This document shows, in pieces, positions 1 through 12,100 of a DNA stretch of 64,000 bases. The position numbers and the translations under genes were made by a program. The notes under the pieces are model-generated. The model did no database searches and was not told where the DNA came from. It saw nothing but the letters and a program-made list of their open reading frames with translations. The stretch's first letter is position 1. Each line of letters starts with the position of its first letter. Origin of the DNA: Hetaerina americana (lineage: Eukaryota; Arthropoda; Insecta; Odonata; Calopterygidae); contig JAKTNV010000024.1 in the NCBI GenBank assembly GCA_022747635.1, positions 6,412,803 through 6,476,802 of the forward strand, given 5' to 3'.

Positions 1-41
1 TTCCTAGGACTGACATAGTCTGTAGACATTTTGGTACTTTA

Positions 42-2147
42 CTGTATTTGCCCTATAGGGTGCCCTTTTTTCCCGTTAAAATATGGTATAAAAAAATGGG
101 GTGCATCTTATGGGCTGGTAATCTAACTTACGAGTTGTATTTGTTTAAAACTTTTGGTTAGTATTAATATATATTTTTAAGTATTCTACTGCATATTGCC
201 TTTTTTCAAAAGAGTGATTTTAAATAAGTCTTTCCATAATTTTTTTTTCCATTCTGCAAAAGCATAAAATTACATGATATATTTTTATTCCAAATGAAAG
301 ATGAAGCAGTCAAGTAAAATGAGTAGATATCATTGGATCTGAAAGGTTATGATTTCTCTTATTTGCGTGTCATTTAATCTAGTGTGTGTCATTTAATCTG
401 GCAAAAGCTGATAAAATCATGTTTTCCAGTCATATGTGAATGGTGCAACTTCCAAATTTTAGGTAAGATCCCTTGGGATGGGCTGGCTGAAACTCTGCCT
501 TCTTTGTTACAGTATGGGTTTTAGTGAAGCATTCATATAGACTTGTATAAATGAATTTATCGTTCAAAATTTGGAGTGGGAGAGGAAGTAGCCAGAATGA
601 CTACTCATCACAATCATGGCATTTGTTCATCAACAAGAACTAAGAAGAAACATCATAGAAACAGCCAAATGTTACTCAGTTTTTAACATAGGATTCCATT
701 TTTTGAATGCAAAATTTTTAATACAAATCTTGTTGCAGTTGCGGCCAGAAGAGTTGTTTTCATGATTAGATTTTGTGGCAAAGCATGGCTCAAAAACAAT
801 AGATTCAGCGGTGATATTGTATTCAAGCTAGGAATAATTATGTATGCTAAACAACACAGAAATGGTAGCAGAGAGGAATTTCGGATCAATGCAAACTGCG
901 AAATTGTAGTAGGAATTCCTGTGTCTACTATAATTTATGTGACATGGAATTGCAAAATGGCTGGAACTGTAGAAAGAATTAAATACTCTGATATTAGACT
1001 ACAGATGATCAGATTTTCAATTTCCACAAAAAGACTATCCAACAAAAAAATGTTTTATTCTAAGCCACATAACTGATTTTACAGGAGAGGTGGTATTGTG
1101 TCACATCGTGGTATTCCATGTTCATGAAGAGAAATGACCAACATATGAGGGCTTAAACTAAAATAGAAAAAAAGATGCCCACAGACAAGATTACAGATAA
1201 CATAAAATTTTCGTTGACACAAGGAAATGAGGAAATTTGGAACTTTCACAAATATGAAACACGGATGAAGTCCCACTGACGTCCAATATCACCTCAAACA
1301 AAATATAAATTGTGAAGGTGTTAATTTTCAAACTCCTGGACATGAGAAAACACATAACACAGTCATGTTTTCTTGCTGTGCTGATGGAACAGAATTAGCA
1401 CTTCTTTTGATTTTCAATCGGAAAACTTTGCCTAAGGAAAAACTGCCAAAATGGGAGTGTTTGTGTATGTTCATCCCGGGGGATGGATAGATAAAAGGGA
1501 GATTAAGTTGTGGATAGATATTGTGTGGTCTAGGCATCCTGAAACTTGCCTTGCTAGAATGGGATCTGTTTTGAAGTCAGAGAAAAGAAGCTGTGAAAAA
1601 TAAAATCAAGTGACTGAAAACTCCAAAAGCTCTACTACTAGGTGGATAAGCTAGACTAATAAACCATTTAAAGGGTTAATGAAGGAGAAATGAAACAGTT
1701 GGATGTATTCTACAGATAATGAAGTGCCACCTTCCGGAAATGGCAGATTTGTGAATGGGTTGAAACTGCATGGAATTATGTGAAATGTGAGACAGTTGTG
1801 AAATCGTTTGAGAAATACAGAATTTTTAATGTACTTGATGGCAAAGAGGATGATTTGTCACCTAAAGACTCAATCTCGGAAGAAGAGCTCTAGGTGATTC
1901 TTCATTAGCTCTGGAAATAAATTGAGAGATTTGAAATTTTAAGATTGGCAAGGAAAACGCAGCACCCAGCTACAGTGTTCCTAGGTACATTATTATTAAT
2001 GTAAATAACCATAAAATTAGTGGTATAAATTATTTTGGGAATTCATGAAAGATGAAGAATTTTTTCCCCCTAAAACGTGTATAAAAACGGTTTGTGCCTA
2101 ATGCACCAGCCGGCCTTATGGAGCATCCTATGCACTGGCAAATACAG
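42..2147 (+). mobile_element. Decayed pogo/Tigger-like DNA transposon with TIRs and TA duplications
   Basis: Ends are inverted repeats: CTGTATTTGCC at 42 and GGCAAATACAG ending 2147, with further matching (ATAGGGTGC versus GCATCCTAT) inside; TA flanks at 40-41 and 2148-2149. Total 2106 bp. Inside, + strand, broken transposase pieces appear in order: a helix-turn-helix start (VFKLGIIMYAKQHRNG) near 820, a DDE-domain piece near 1328-1560 (TPGHEKTHNTVMFSCCADG, IFNRKTLPKEKLP) and a tail (VVKSFEKYRIFNVLDGKEDD) near 1798-1855. These match Tigger/pogo-type transposases that end in SF-KCGISNALDG-EDD. Many stops and frameshifts, so inactive. It lies 68 bp before the first DOCK exon in the window. Confidence 0.85.
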
Positions 2148-2215
2148 TATATGCTACTTTTCTAATCGGAAAGTTAAATCTTGAAATGGAAATTCCTTAA
2201 CATTTTGAATTACAG

Positions 2216-3174
2216 TTATACAAATTTGCAATGTGAAGCCTATTCCAGAAATGCTGGGTTTCTGGAGTGGAATTGAGTCAGGAGCCGAAGATTCATTTTT
2301 ATCTGCACTGCCCGAGAAAGTTGCTAGCTATTACAGGGTTAATGATGTCAGAAAATTTCAGTTTGATCGCCCAGTTCACAAAGGACCTGTGGACAAAGAA
2401 AATGAGTTCAAAGTGAGTTAAGTTTTGTTTATCATTTGCTATAAATTATTACGTATACATAAATAATCATTCCAAATAATATGTGTCATTTCATCCACTT
2501 CATTCAGTGTGAGGAATAATTAAAGTGGATTATTAATAATTGGATCATACAGTCAAACAGTGCTAATCTTGATTTTTAATGTCTCATCTTAATAATAGGA
2601 TGATTGCTTAGCACACAATGTTTAAATATTATAGATTTGATAATGAGTTATGTGATAATAAATAATCTCTTTTTGTAGAGCCTTTGGATTGAGCGCACTA
2701 CATTGGTTCTTAGCTGCAAGTTACCTGGCATATTGCGGTGGTTTGAAGTAGTCGAGAGGAAGGTGGAGGAAGTTCCACCTGTTGCTTTTGCTTGCGAAAC
2801 AGTAGAGGGTGCATCACGTGAACTTAGGCGTCTTATATCAGCTTATTCAACAGATCCCAGAAGAAATATAAACCCTCTCAGCATGAGACTACAGGTATTT
2901 AAATTAACACTGGAATCTAACCATTTGGAGAATTATTTTGTATTTAAAACTATTTTCTATCATCACTATATTATTTTTTCCATTGAAATTTCACTGGTAA
3001 TTTGTGGTAATAGTGAAAATTGAACATGTAAATACTTTTCAGGGTATTATTGATGCCAATGTGATGGGGGGTATATCAAAATACCAAGAAGCCTTCTTCT
3101 CTCCAGAATTTTCAAGATCGCATCCTGAATTTTCGGAACACATCATTCGCCTAAAATCCCACATTTTAGATCAG
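2216..3174 (+). CDS. spg: DOCK exons 1-3 in the window: C lobe of DHR-2
   Basis: Exon 2216-2412 opens after TTACAG in phase and encodes the segment ending [16 protein letters not shown] and [13 protein letters not shown]. Exon 2679-2894 (216 bp, phase 0) gives [11 protein letters not shown] and [14 protein letters not shown]. Exon 3043-3174 (132 bp, phase 0) gives the [19 protein letters not shown] helix region. In DOCK structures the DPAVMGG-type loop carries the valine that senses nucleotide and magnesium; the VMGG here keeps that valine, so the GEF core looks functional (inference from family). Introns are short (266 and 148 bp) and free of recognisable repeats. Confidence 0.9.
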
Positions 3175-6100
3175 GTAAGATCAGTAACACTGAATTGGCT
3201 ATTGATTACTTATAGTGTCACCATAAAAGATTGAATTAACAAGAAAAAATATCTGCTTATGGTATGAATTTTCTTCATGGCCACATTGATTTCTAAAGCT
3301 TTGAGAGCACGGATCTCCATTATTTGCCTCAAGTACATCCTGGTGTTGAGTTAATTATTTCATGTTATATTTTAACTGACAAGATGTAGTTCAGGGGTGG
3401 AGTGTATCTGGGAAACCATTGGGGTAGAGTATACTGGGAGCCATAGTGCAGGAAAAGGTACTGGCCTCCCTATCCTGATATGTGTATTACAAATGCCATC
3501 AGGTCATTAATTTGGTGAACTGTGCCGTACCTATCAAAAACACCTTTGGGTTGATTACTGTGATTGTGGTTTTATGTTGGGTAAAATGTTCTGTTCTAAT
3601 TCAATGAACTGTTTTAATACAATAATTTGCTTGGGAAATTGGCCCTTTCAAAATATACTGGCAACTACGGGGCTCGGCCCAATCGGCCGTGTGTCGTGCC
3701 CGGCAGCAGGGGAGGCAAGGCTTCCGCGGTTGTCATCCCACAAAACCCTTGCAAGGAATAACTAGCAGCAGCAGGACATAAGATGCAGGAGAAGAAGACC
3801 AAATTAGTTAGAATAGGAACGTGGAATGTAAGGGCAATGATGAGGACAGGAAAATTAGAGAATATTAAGCAAGAGATGGAAAGGGAAAATATAAATATTT
3901 TAGGTCTATGCGAGGTGAGATGGAAGGATAGCGGGACAATCTATCACATAAAAACTAGTCTATGAGTGATTCTTCATTCTTGGAATTCTTGACATTTTCT
4001 CTTTTAGACAAATGTTTTGCATGTTTCAGAATCTAATAGTGATTTTTCACTATTGTATTTGGTGCAGAGGCCTGCAATCATAGATGTTTTGCCAAATCAA
4101 CACAGACTTCATCATGAGAATCAATTTGTTCCAAAATTTTTAATTTTGCTTTCCGTTAAAAATGTTCTTTTTCACCCTTTTTTCCATTGTCAGTTAGGAT
4201 AGCATTATGTTCCTTAGTAATAGAGGAAAACCTTACGCATGTGAATCTGAGTTACCTTGCCGTTTGACTAGAGCAATCTGTTGTCCAACTTTTAAGTTTT
4301 ATGATGAAAATAAAATTTTATTTGATTCAGTGCACTTTTGTGTTGAGGCAGTGTCATTTGTCAGTTAACAGGCCTTGCATTTTTATGAGTCCTCATGTTT
4401 GAGTCAATATCATTTTCATTCCTTGTTATTTCAACTTATGTGAGAAATACATCATCTCCTGAAGGTATTCTTGCAATTTATAAATTTTGTAGTTAACTCC
4501 TAGTTTTCCAATGTACTCGATTCATTGCGTGAATCTTTTCTTGGCAGACAGATTACGAGTTCAAGCAGTTTACATTTCCATTATTAGCTCCTGCTATATT
4601 AAAATTCTTTGCTAAAACCATCCACATTACTGCTCTCTCCCATCTTTTTAAGGTATATATGCGAGAAATGGATCTAAAGAAAGTTGTTTTAATTTGGACT
4701 GATACTCATGAGTAGCTGTTTTAGAATGGGAAAATTTTTTATTCTTACGCATAGTAATGCAAATAGCAGTAAAACTTAAATTGAAATCATGTAAGTATGG
4801 TATTCCGCATATTTACTTTGGAATAATAGGATATTTCGTGGGGCCTGATAAAAAATGTTGTAAATGCAGGAAAATATAAATGATGAGAATGCAGATTTGG
4901 GGTTTAACTGTATTTGTTATCTTTGCAGTCCTCAGTAAAAATTTGAATAATTTGCCGACTACTTAATAGTGATCTGTCAGGATTTTGTGTTACGAGAATA
5001 GAAGAAGAAATCATGGCAAGAAATAAAAGCGTATTTTACTTTAATTTCAGGTTCAAATCCTTGAGGCTGGACTCATAGTACATGGCCAACTTGCACCATC
5101 TGGGGTCCAACCATTACATCGACGTCTGCTGGAGCGGTTTGCCCAACTCCGACAAGGCTTAGTGAGGGAGATAGGTGGTGGCTCCCCTAGCAGTATAGTC
5201 CAATCCCGAGGCAGATTTAATCAGATGACACTCACTCGTGGAGTAGCTGATGGAAAGCCAACCAGTATCATCAAGTAAGTTTCATGGAAAGCCTAGTGAA
5301 TGTTTTATCTTTTTAAGTATATTTTATCTTTACAAGAGTTTTGAAAGAGAATATAACATACCCAGCCATCATTATAAAAGTACCTCTGCAATGCATAGTG
5401 TAGGAAATAGGCCCTACAAATAAATAATACTATGTATGAAGTTCTGAGTACTGGAAGAAGATATTGAAAACCTAAGAAAGAATGAAGATGGCTGGGTATG
5501 TTATATTCTCTTTCAAAACAAAAGAGAATATAACATACAGGGTTCGTCCGGAAAATAAGTGTACTGAGCTCAGGAAAAAAAATTTATTACACTTTTACAT
5601 ATCTTAAGCTAATATTCCTCAAAATAGGACCCTTGTGAGTCGATACACTTGTTCCAGCGGCGTTCCCATTCCTGGAACGCTCCCGCGAAGGCATCATTGG
5701 GAACCTCTCGAAGACACGTCGTCATGGCCTCTTTGACGGCGTCCAAAGTCCCGTATCGCGTTCCTTTCGAACTCCTCTTTATCTTCGGGAACAGAAAGAA
5801 GTCCGGTGGTGCCAAGTCCGGGCTGTAGGGTGGGTGCGGCAGCGTTGCCACGCCGTGCTTGGCCTAGAAGTCCGACACAACAAGTGCGGTGTGAGACGGC
5901 GCATTGTCGTGATGCAGCCGCCAGATGTTTTTGATCGCTGGCCGGACGCGGGCGACTCGTTTTCGAAGCCTGTCGAGCACTTGGACGTAAAATGCAGCAT
6001 TTACAGTTTGTCGTTCAGGTACAAATTTGTAGTGGACGACTCCCCTTTTGTCAAAAAAGACAATGAGCATCGCCTTGATCTGAGATTTGCTCATGCGAGC

Positions 6101-9100
6101 TTTCTTTTGACGGGGTGATGATGTGGTGTGCCACTCCGCACTTTGTCTCTTCGACTCCGGGTCGTACTCAAAGATCCACGTCTCATCACCCGAAACAACG
6201 TTCTCTAAAAAATGTGGATCATTTTTGCAGTGATCCGCAAGTTGTGTCGCGATTTCCAAACGATTGAGCCTTTGATCATCACTGAGCACTTTCGGCACCA
6301 ACTTTGCACAAATTTTTCGCATCTGTAATTGCTCCCTAATAATCTCGTGCACTATTGTTTTTGGCACATTACACTGCTCTGCTATCATCCGAACACTAAG
6401 ACGACGATCAGAGTTCAGTACATCACGAACTTTTCCCACATTTTCGTCGGTGAGTGCCATTGATGGGCGTCCAGGCCGTGGTTCGCCGTCGACCTCTTCT
6501 CTGCCCTCCACGAACATCTTGTGCCACCGAAAGATCATGTTTCTGGACATGGCTGACTCCCCGTAAGCCTGGTTAATCATACCGACAGTTTCGGTAGACG
6601 ATTTCCCAAGCTTCACCGCAAATTTGATGGAATAACGCTGCTCCAAAAACTTTGGCATCGCGTTCCGTGACGTGGGTCGAGCGTGGAGATTCGCGTTAAC
6701 AGAGCTCCTCACTACACCACAGCTCAGAGCCGACTGCCTTTTTCAGCGTCGCTTGCCAACATACCCCTCTCCAATCGCAGCCCGTCAGAGCGGTGCTGGG
6801 CGCGCCTGGAGCGGCGGGAAAAAATCAGTACACCTATTTTCCGGACGAACCCTGTAGATGTGAATAGCGTAGGCTCAGAATTACTTGATGATAAGATACA
6901 AAGGGCATTAAATGAAATAAAAGTCAAAGATTGTGGGGTTGGACAGCATTCCTGCAGAACTATTAAAAGGTTTAGGAAAAGTGGGAGGAAGAGTTTTTAT
7001 GGGCTAATTTGTAGCATTTATGAGGGAGGAACTTGGCTGGTAGATTTCATCAGATAAATTTAAGTTCCTATCTCAAAAAAGAGAAAGGGTTATAGGGAAA
7101 GGCATATGTGAAGACAACAGAACAATTAGAGTGATTTCACATGCAGCTAAATTGGATCTCAGCATAATCAATAGAAGGATGGAGAGGAAAGCCAAAGAAT
7201 ACTTAGGGGATGATCAATTTGGGTTCAGGAAAGGGAGAGGTATGCGCGATGCTAAAATATTTGGGTGCCCGGTGAATTAAAGGCCGGTTTTAAAAGGCCC
7301 TCGCCCAACTTGCTAGTGAAGGAAGGGAAAAATTTTCCCAGTTGGTTTCTTTCAAAGAAACTATTTTTTTTCAATAAAATGAAATAGGTGATGGAAGGCA
7401 TAGAAAGGGAGGCATAGGAAGTCCATTGATGCCATAGTAATGTCACTAATAGAGGGGAACATATGATACAATCAGGATGTATTTGTCTGTATCATAGATT
7501 TCAAGAAGGCATTTGATTGAGTGAATTGGATGAAATCAATGTTCATGTCCATAGGGGTGTCCATTATCATCTGTATTTTTCAACTTATATGTGTATTGAA
7601 TTGTAAAAGAGGTGTGAGTGAAAATTGAAGGCTGAATGAAGATTGGTAGGCCATAACATCAGGTTTGCCGATGATCAAGCTTTAGTTAGTCAGTTTGCCA
7701 GTGGTTTGTAGACATTGCTGAGTGCCCTGGAAAGCCAGTATGATAGGTATGGGGTGAGAAAAAATGTAAACAAAACAAAAGTTATGTGGTTTTGGAGAAA
7801 GAGGAAGGCTGAAGAACGTTAGGTTTGCAGATGATGCAGGTTAAATATTAAAATAGGAGCTCATTAACTAGAGCAGGTGGAACAGTTTACCTAGCCTGGA
7901 AGTGTTCTGGACCAAAATGGTCTTAAGGGTATTATTAGGTAATCTACCGGTTAAGGTAGGTTTTTGGATGGACGTAATTACTAATTAAATAATTTTTGGC
8001 CATAGCAAAACACAACATCCTACTCTACATCAGGTCCCTCTTCAGCTCTGAGTACTTTCTTCCTCCCTTCATCCCGTCCAACATCCCTATCCTGTTCCTT
8101 CGCTTTCCTCGTTTGCCTAACATTTTCCCCTCAATTACAGTCTTCAACGTCCCGCTGCCGGTCAATACCCCCTTCAGCCACTTTTCCTGCCTCCATAGAA
8201 TTGCTCCCAACAAACCCCTCTCTTCGCCCACCATACCAAGTACTTCCTCGTTTGTTTCCTTCTCTGTCCATTTCACCTTCTCCACTCCCACATTTCAAAA
8301 GCCTCCAGTCTACGTCTATCCTCCTGCTTCAATGACCAGGTTTCCGCGCCGTACATAGCTACGCTCCATATCAAAGTTTTTATGAGTCTTTTCTTAACAT
8401 CCTTACTCAACGTCCCCATCATCAACTCCCTCCTCCTAGTAGTAGTAGTTTTGAGGGGAGGCGACCGACAGCTAAGGTCATTTGCGCCATAGGGGATGGA
8501 TAGGAAAGGATGAAGGGTGGAGAGAAACCCGGCGTCGGCATTAGCCTACTCTTTACGAAAGGCGCCAAGGGGTCCGCAGTTTAACGTCCCATCCGACGGA
8601 CGGCGTACTCACTCAAAGTGCCCTCCACAAAGCACCTCAAGTAGGGATCGAGATACCTCTGAAAAATATTCAACACCGCCGGGATTTGAACCCGCGCCCT
8701 CATGGTGGTCCCTCCTCCTTGTGAAAGCCTCTTTGCCTTGCGCAATTCTTCTCCTTACGTCCCTACTACTTTGACCGTGTTGGTCCAAAACACCACCAAG
8801 ATACGTAAACTGTTTTACCTGCTCTAGTTTTTGCCCTCTTATTTTAATGTTAAGCTTAGCCTTTTTCTTTCTAGAAAATCGCATAACCTTTGTTTTATTA
8901 ATATTGATTCTCATCCCACACCTGTCGCACTGAATTTCCAATTCACTAAGCAATGCTTGCATCCCCTTGGCTGACTGATAAACTAAAGCTTAGTCATCAG
9001 CAAACCTAACTGATTTTACTGATTCCCCACCCACTTTCATTCCTACCTCCAGTTCATCCCATGCCTCTTTAATCATTTCCTCTGCACACAGGTTGAACAG

Positions 9101-12100
9101 CAACGGTGATAATGGGCAACCCTGCCTTACACCTCTTCCTAACACTGCCCAACCGGACTCCCCATTCCCCACTCGCACCTGAGAAGTCTGAGACATGTAA
9201 AGGTTGTGGATTAGCCTCTTTTCCCTCCAATCTATTCCTATTTTCTGCAATATACTCATTAGTTTTTCCCAATTCACTCTGTCAAACGCTTTTTCTAAAT
9301 CTACGAAACAGGCAAATACCCCCTGGTTGTGTTCTATATTCCTCTCGATTAATAATCTCATTACTGCAATGGCATCACGCGTACCTCTCCCCTTCCTAAA
9401 CCCCAACTGATCATCCCCTGAGTAATCATTTTCCCTACTCTCTATCCTTTTGCTTATGATCCTGAGAACAACTTTAGCTGCGTGGGATATCAAACTAATT
9501 GTCCTGTAGTCCTCACATGACGTAGCCTTTACCTTCTTTGGAATAGGAACTAAAACCGATCTCACAAAGTCTTCCGGCTAGATTCCTTCCTCATAAATAC
9601 TACGGATCAGCCTATATAGCCTCTTCCTCCCACATTTTCCTAAGCCTTTTAAAAGTTCCGTGGGAATGTTATCCACCCCCACGGCCTTATTTTTAGTTTC
9701 ATCTCCCTTAATGCCCTTTCTATCTCATTGTCTAGTATGCCTGGACCTAAGCTATCTTTCTCTACGTCATGTTCCTTTTCTATGTCTAACTTTGTTGGTC
9801 TAAGCTCTTTACTATACAGTTCTTCTATATATTCCTTCCATCTCTCTTGGATCTTCCCTGCTTCAACTATTACCTTACCTGCCTTATCTCTAACTGCTAT
9901 CGTTGATCTCCCTTTCTTACTTCCCGATAAAGATTTATCTTTGCTGTACAGCTCACCGATTTCACCCTTCTTCTGCAGACTTTCCGTATCCTCGCATTGC
10001 ATCTTCCACCATGCTTCTTTTGCTTTATTTGTTGCTCGCCTCAATTTATTGTTTAATTCTTTGTACGACATTTTGCCTAATTCTGTATCTACATTCTTCC
10101 ATTTCGCCGCCCATCTTTGTAATCATCTCATCTGTGATCCATGGTTTCCTAGTCCTTTTAGCGTTAACGGTTCCAATAGTTTCTTTTGCGGCTTTAGACA
10201 ACCCTTTCTTGAAACTTTCCCATTTTTCTTCGATAGTACTAAGCCCTTTGCCATCCTCCATGATTTTCTCTACCGCCTCTTTGTATTCCTTCCTTTTCAA
10301 CCCATTTAATGCTTCTACATTCCATTTTCTAACTCGCAGCCCCTGCCTTATCTTTTTGAAACGTACGCTACATTTCATAACCACTAAATTGTGGTCAGAG
10401 TCCGCATCCACTCCCAGGAAGCTGTGCGAATTTATCACACTGTTCCTAAACCTGTGTCTAACCAGGATATAATCTAGCTGATACCTTTCTGAGTCACATG
10501 GCATTTTCCATGTATACCTGCATCTTTTGTGGTGTCTAAACCAAGTGTTGGTGATGACTAACCCCTGTTTCCTGCAGAACTCAACTGCTTTCTCCCCGCG
10601 GTCATTCCGCTTGCCTAAACCGTAGTCCCCGACCTCGTCACCATCTCTTCCTTCGCCTACCGTCGCATTCCAATCCCCCATCACTATCAAATGTTTCCCT
10701 GCAGGAACACTTGCGATTATGTCCTCTGACTGATCGTATATCCTATCGACCTCTTCTTCCGTATGGTTGCTCGGTGGCATGTATACCTGAATAATAACCA
10801 AGTTCGTTGGTTCTGCTTTTATCTCTACTAGTAGTATTCTATCGGTTACCTGCAGAAGAATTACAAAGAAACGTTGGTATTCCCTCCTCATCTAACTAGG
10901 AGAAGGGAATTGATGACAGGAATTTAGAATAAGAAGGTTAAAATCGGCTCTTCAAAACATTTATGTGCAGTGTGGTGGAGAAATGTGCCATGGAAACATA
11001 GTCATTAAAGCAAGATGATGGATGTAGAATGGGGGCTTTTGAAGTGTGGGTGTGGAGAGAAGGATGAAGAACGTAAAGTGGACAAATGAATAGCTGGGCA
11101 TGGTAGGGGAGGAGAGAGGATTGTTGAGAGGAATCCAAAGGAGGCCGGAAAGATAGATTCAGATTATTTTGATTGGGAATGGGATGTTGAAGACCACGAT
11201 AAGAGGAGAATGTCAGGAAAATGAGGAACATCCCTTCCTTGCAAAAAAAAAAATAAAATAAAAGAGGAAAATTTTAAGAAAGGTTATGAGGCACCAAAAT
11301 CAGGGAATAGGATAGGCATGTTGGATGGAATGAAGGGAGGAAATAAGTATACAGAATTGAAAAGGGAATTACTGTAGTTCCAAAGAAACTGCGGAAGATG
11401 CCGCAACAGTAACTTTTAATGGAGTCATCCACTAATGTGCATTTCAATGCAACAATTTCAGAGTGTAAAATCCCGAAGTCGAATCCCAGTCAAGGCGAAT
11501 GATTTTTACACTCTGAAATTGTTGCATTGAATTACTGTAGTGTCCAATATCAGGTTTTTTTTGTTAGGAGAAATTGTATAGGCTGTGTCCATCCAGAACC
11601 TACCTTAGATTGTAGAATAATAATTATAATTTCTTAAATAATTCTCTAATAAATTGTAAATGTATACAATGTAGTACATGCAGTTACATTTCACATGTGG
11701 TACTGCCGCAAAATTATGTGTTGGGCTTATGGGAATATTGCGCCCTGTTACCTTTTCAATACATTCATTATATCTCTCTCAATAAACTCTTAGTCAGCAG
11801 GTACTCAACCTTACGTAGATGGAGTGTCATATAGGCATAGTTACCGTAAAAACAAAGTTCAAGAAAATCAAAATAATAATAGAAACCAGTAAATAGCTTC
11901 TAATAAACCAGATGATAGCTTATTCAACTGAGTACATCCTGGAAAATGTTCAAGAAAGTTTTCAGATAAAGGCAACACTGAATTGGTCAATTATGATGAT
12001 AATCCATGAATGGCACATTACTTTACTTTTTCAACTAAAAGCATTTGCAAGTAACATAATTCTAAAATGTGGTCTTAATAGTCATGAGCTATAACAAATT

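Noticed and set aside
762..1076. Independent small gene at 762-1076
   Set aside because: It lies inside the TIR-bounded pogo/Tigger-like element and its middle matches the helix-turn-helix of that transposase.
8517..8774. Small open frame (begins [19 protein letters not shown]), repeated at 44916 and 59572
   Set aside because: It lies inside SINE family 1 and recurs in every copy. The conserved text comes from the SINE body and tRNA-like head, not from a protein.
9106..10472. Open frames on the + strand opposite the RTE-like LINE
   Set aside because: They are the complement of the reverse transcriptase and endonuclease, recur opposite 26023-26342, and have no recognisable motif.
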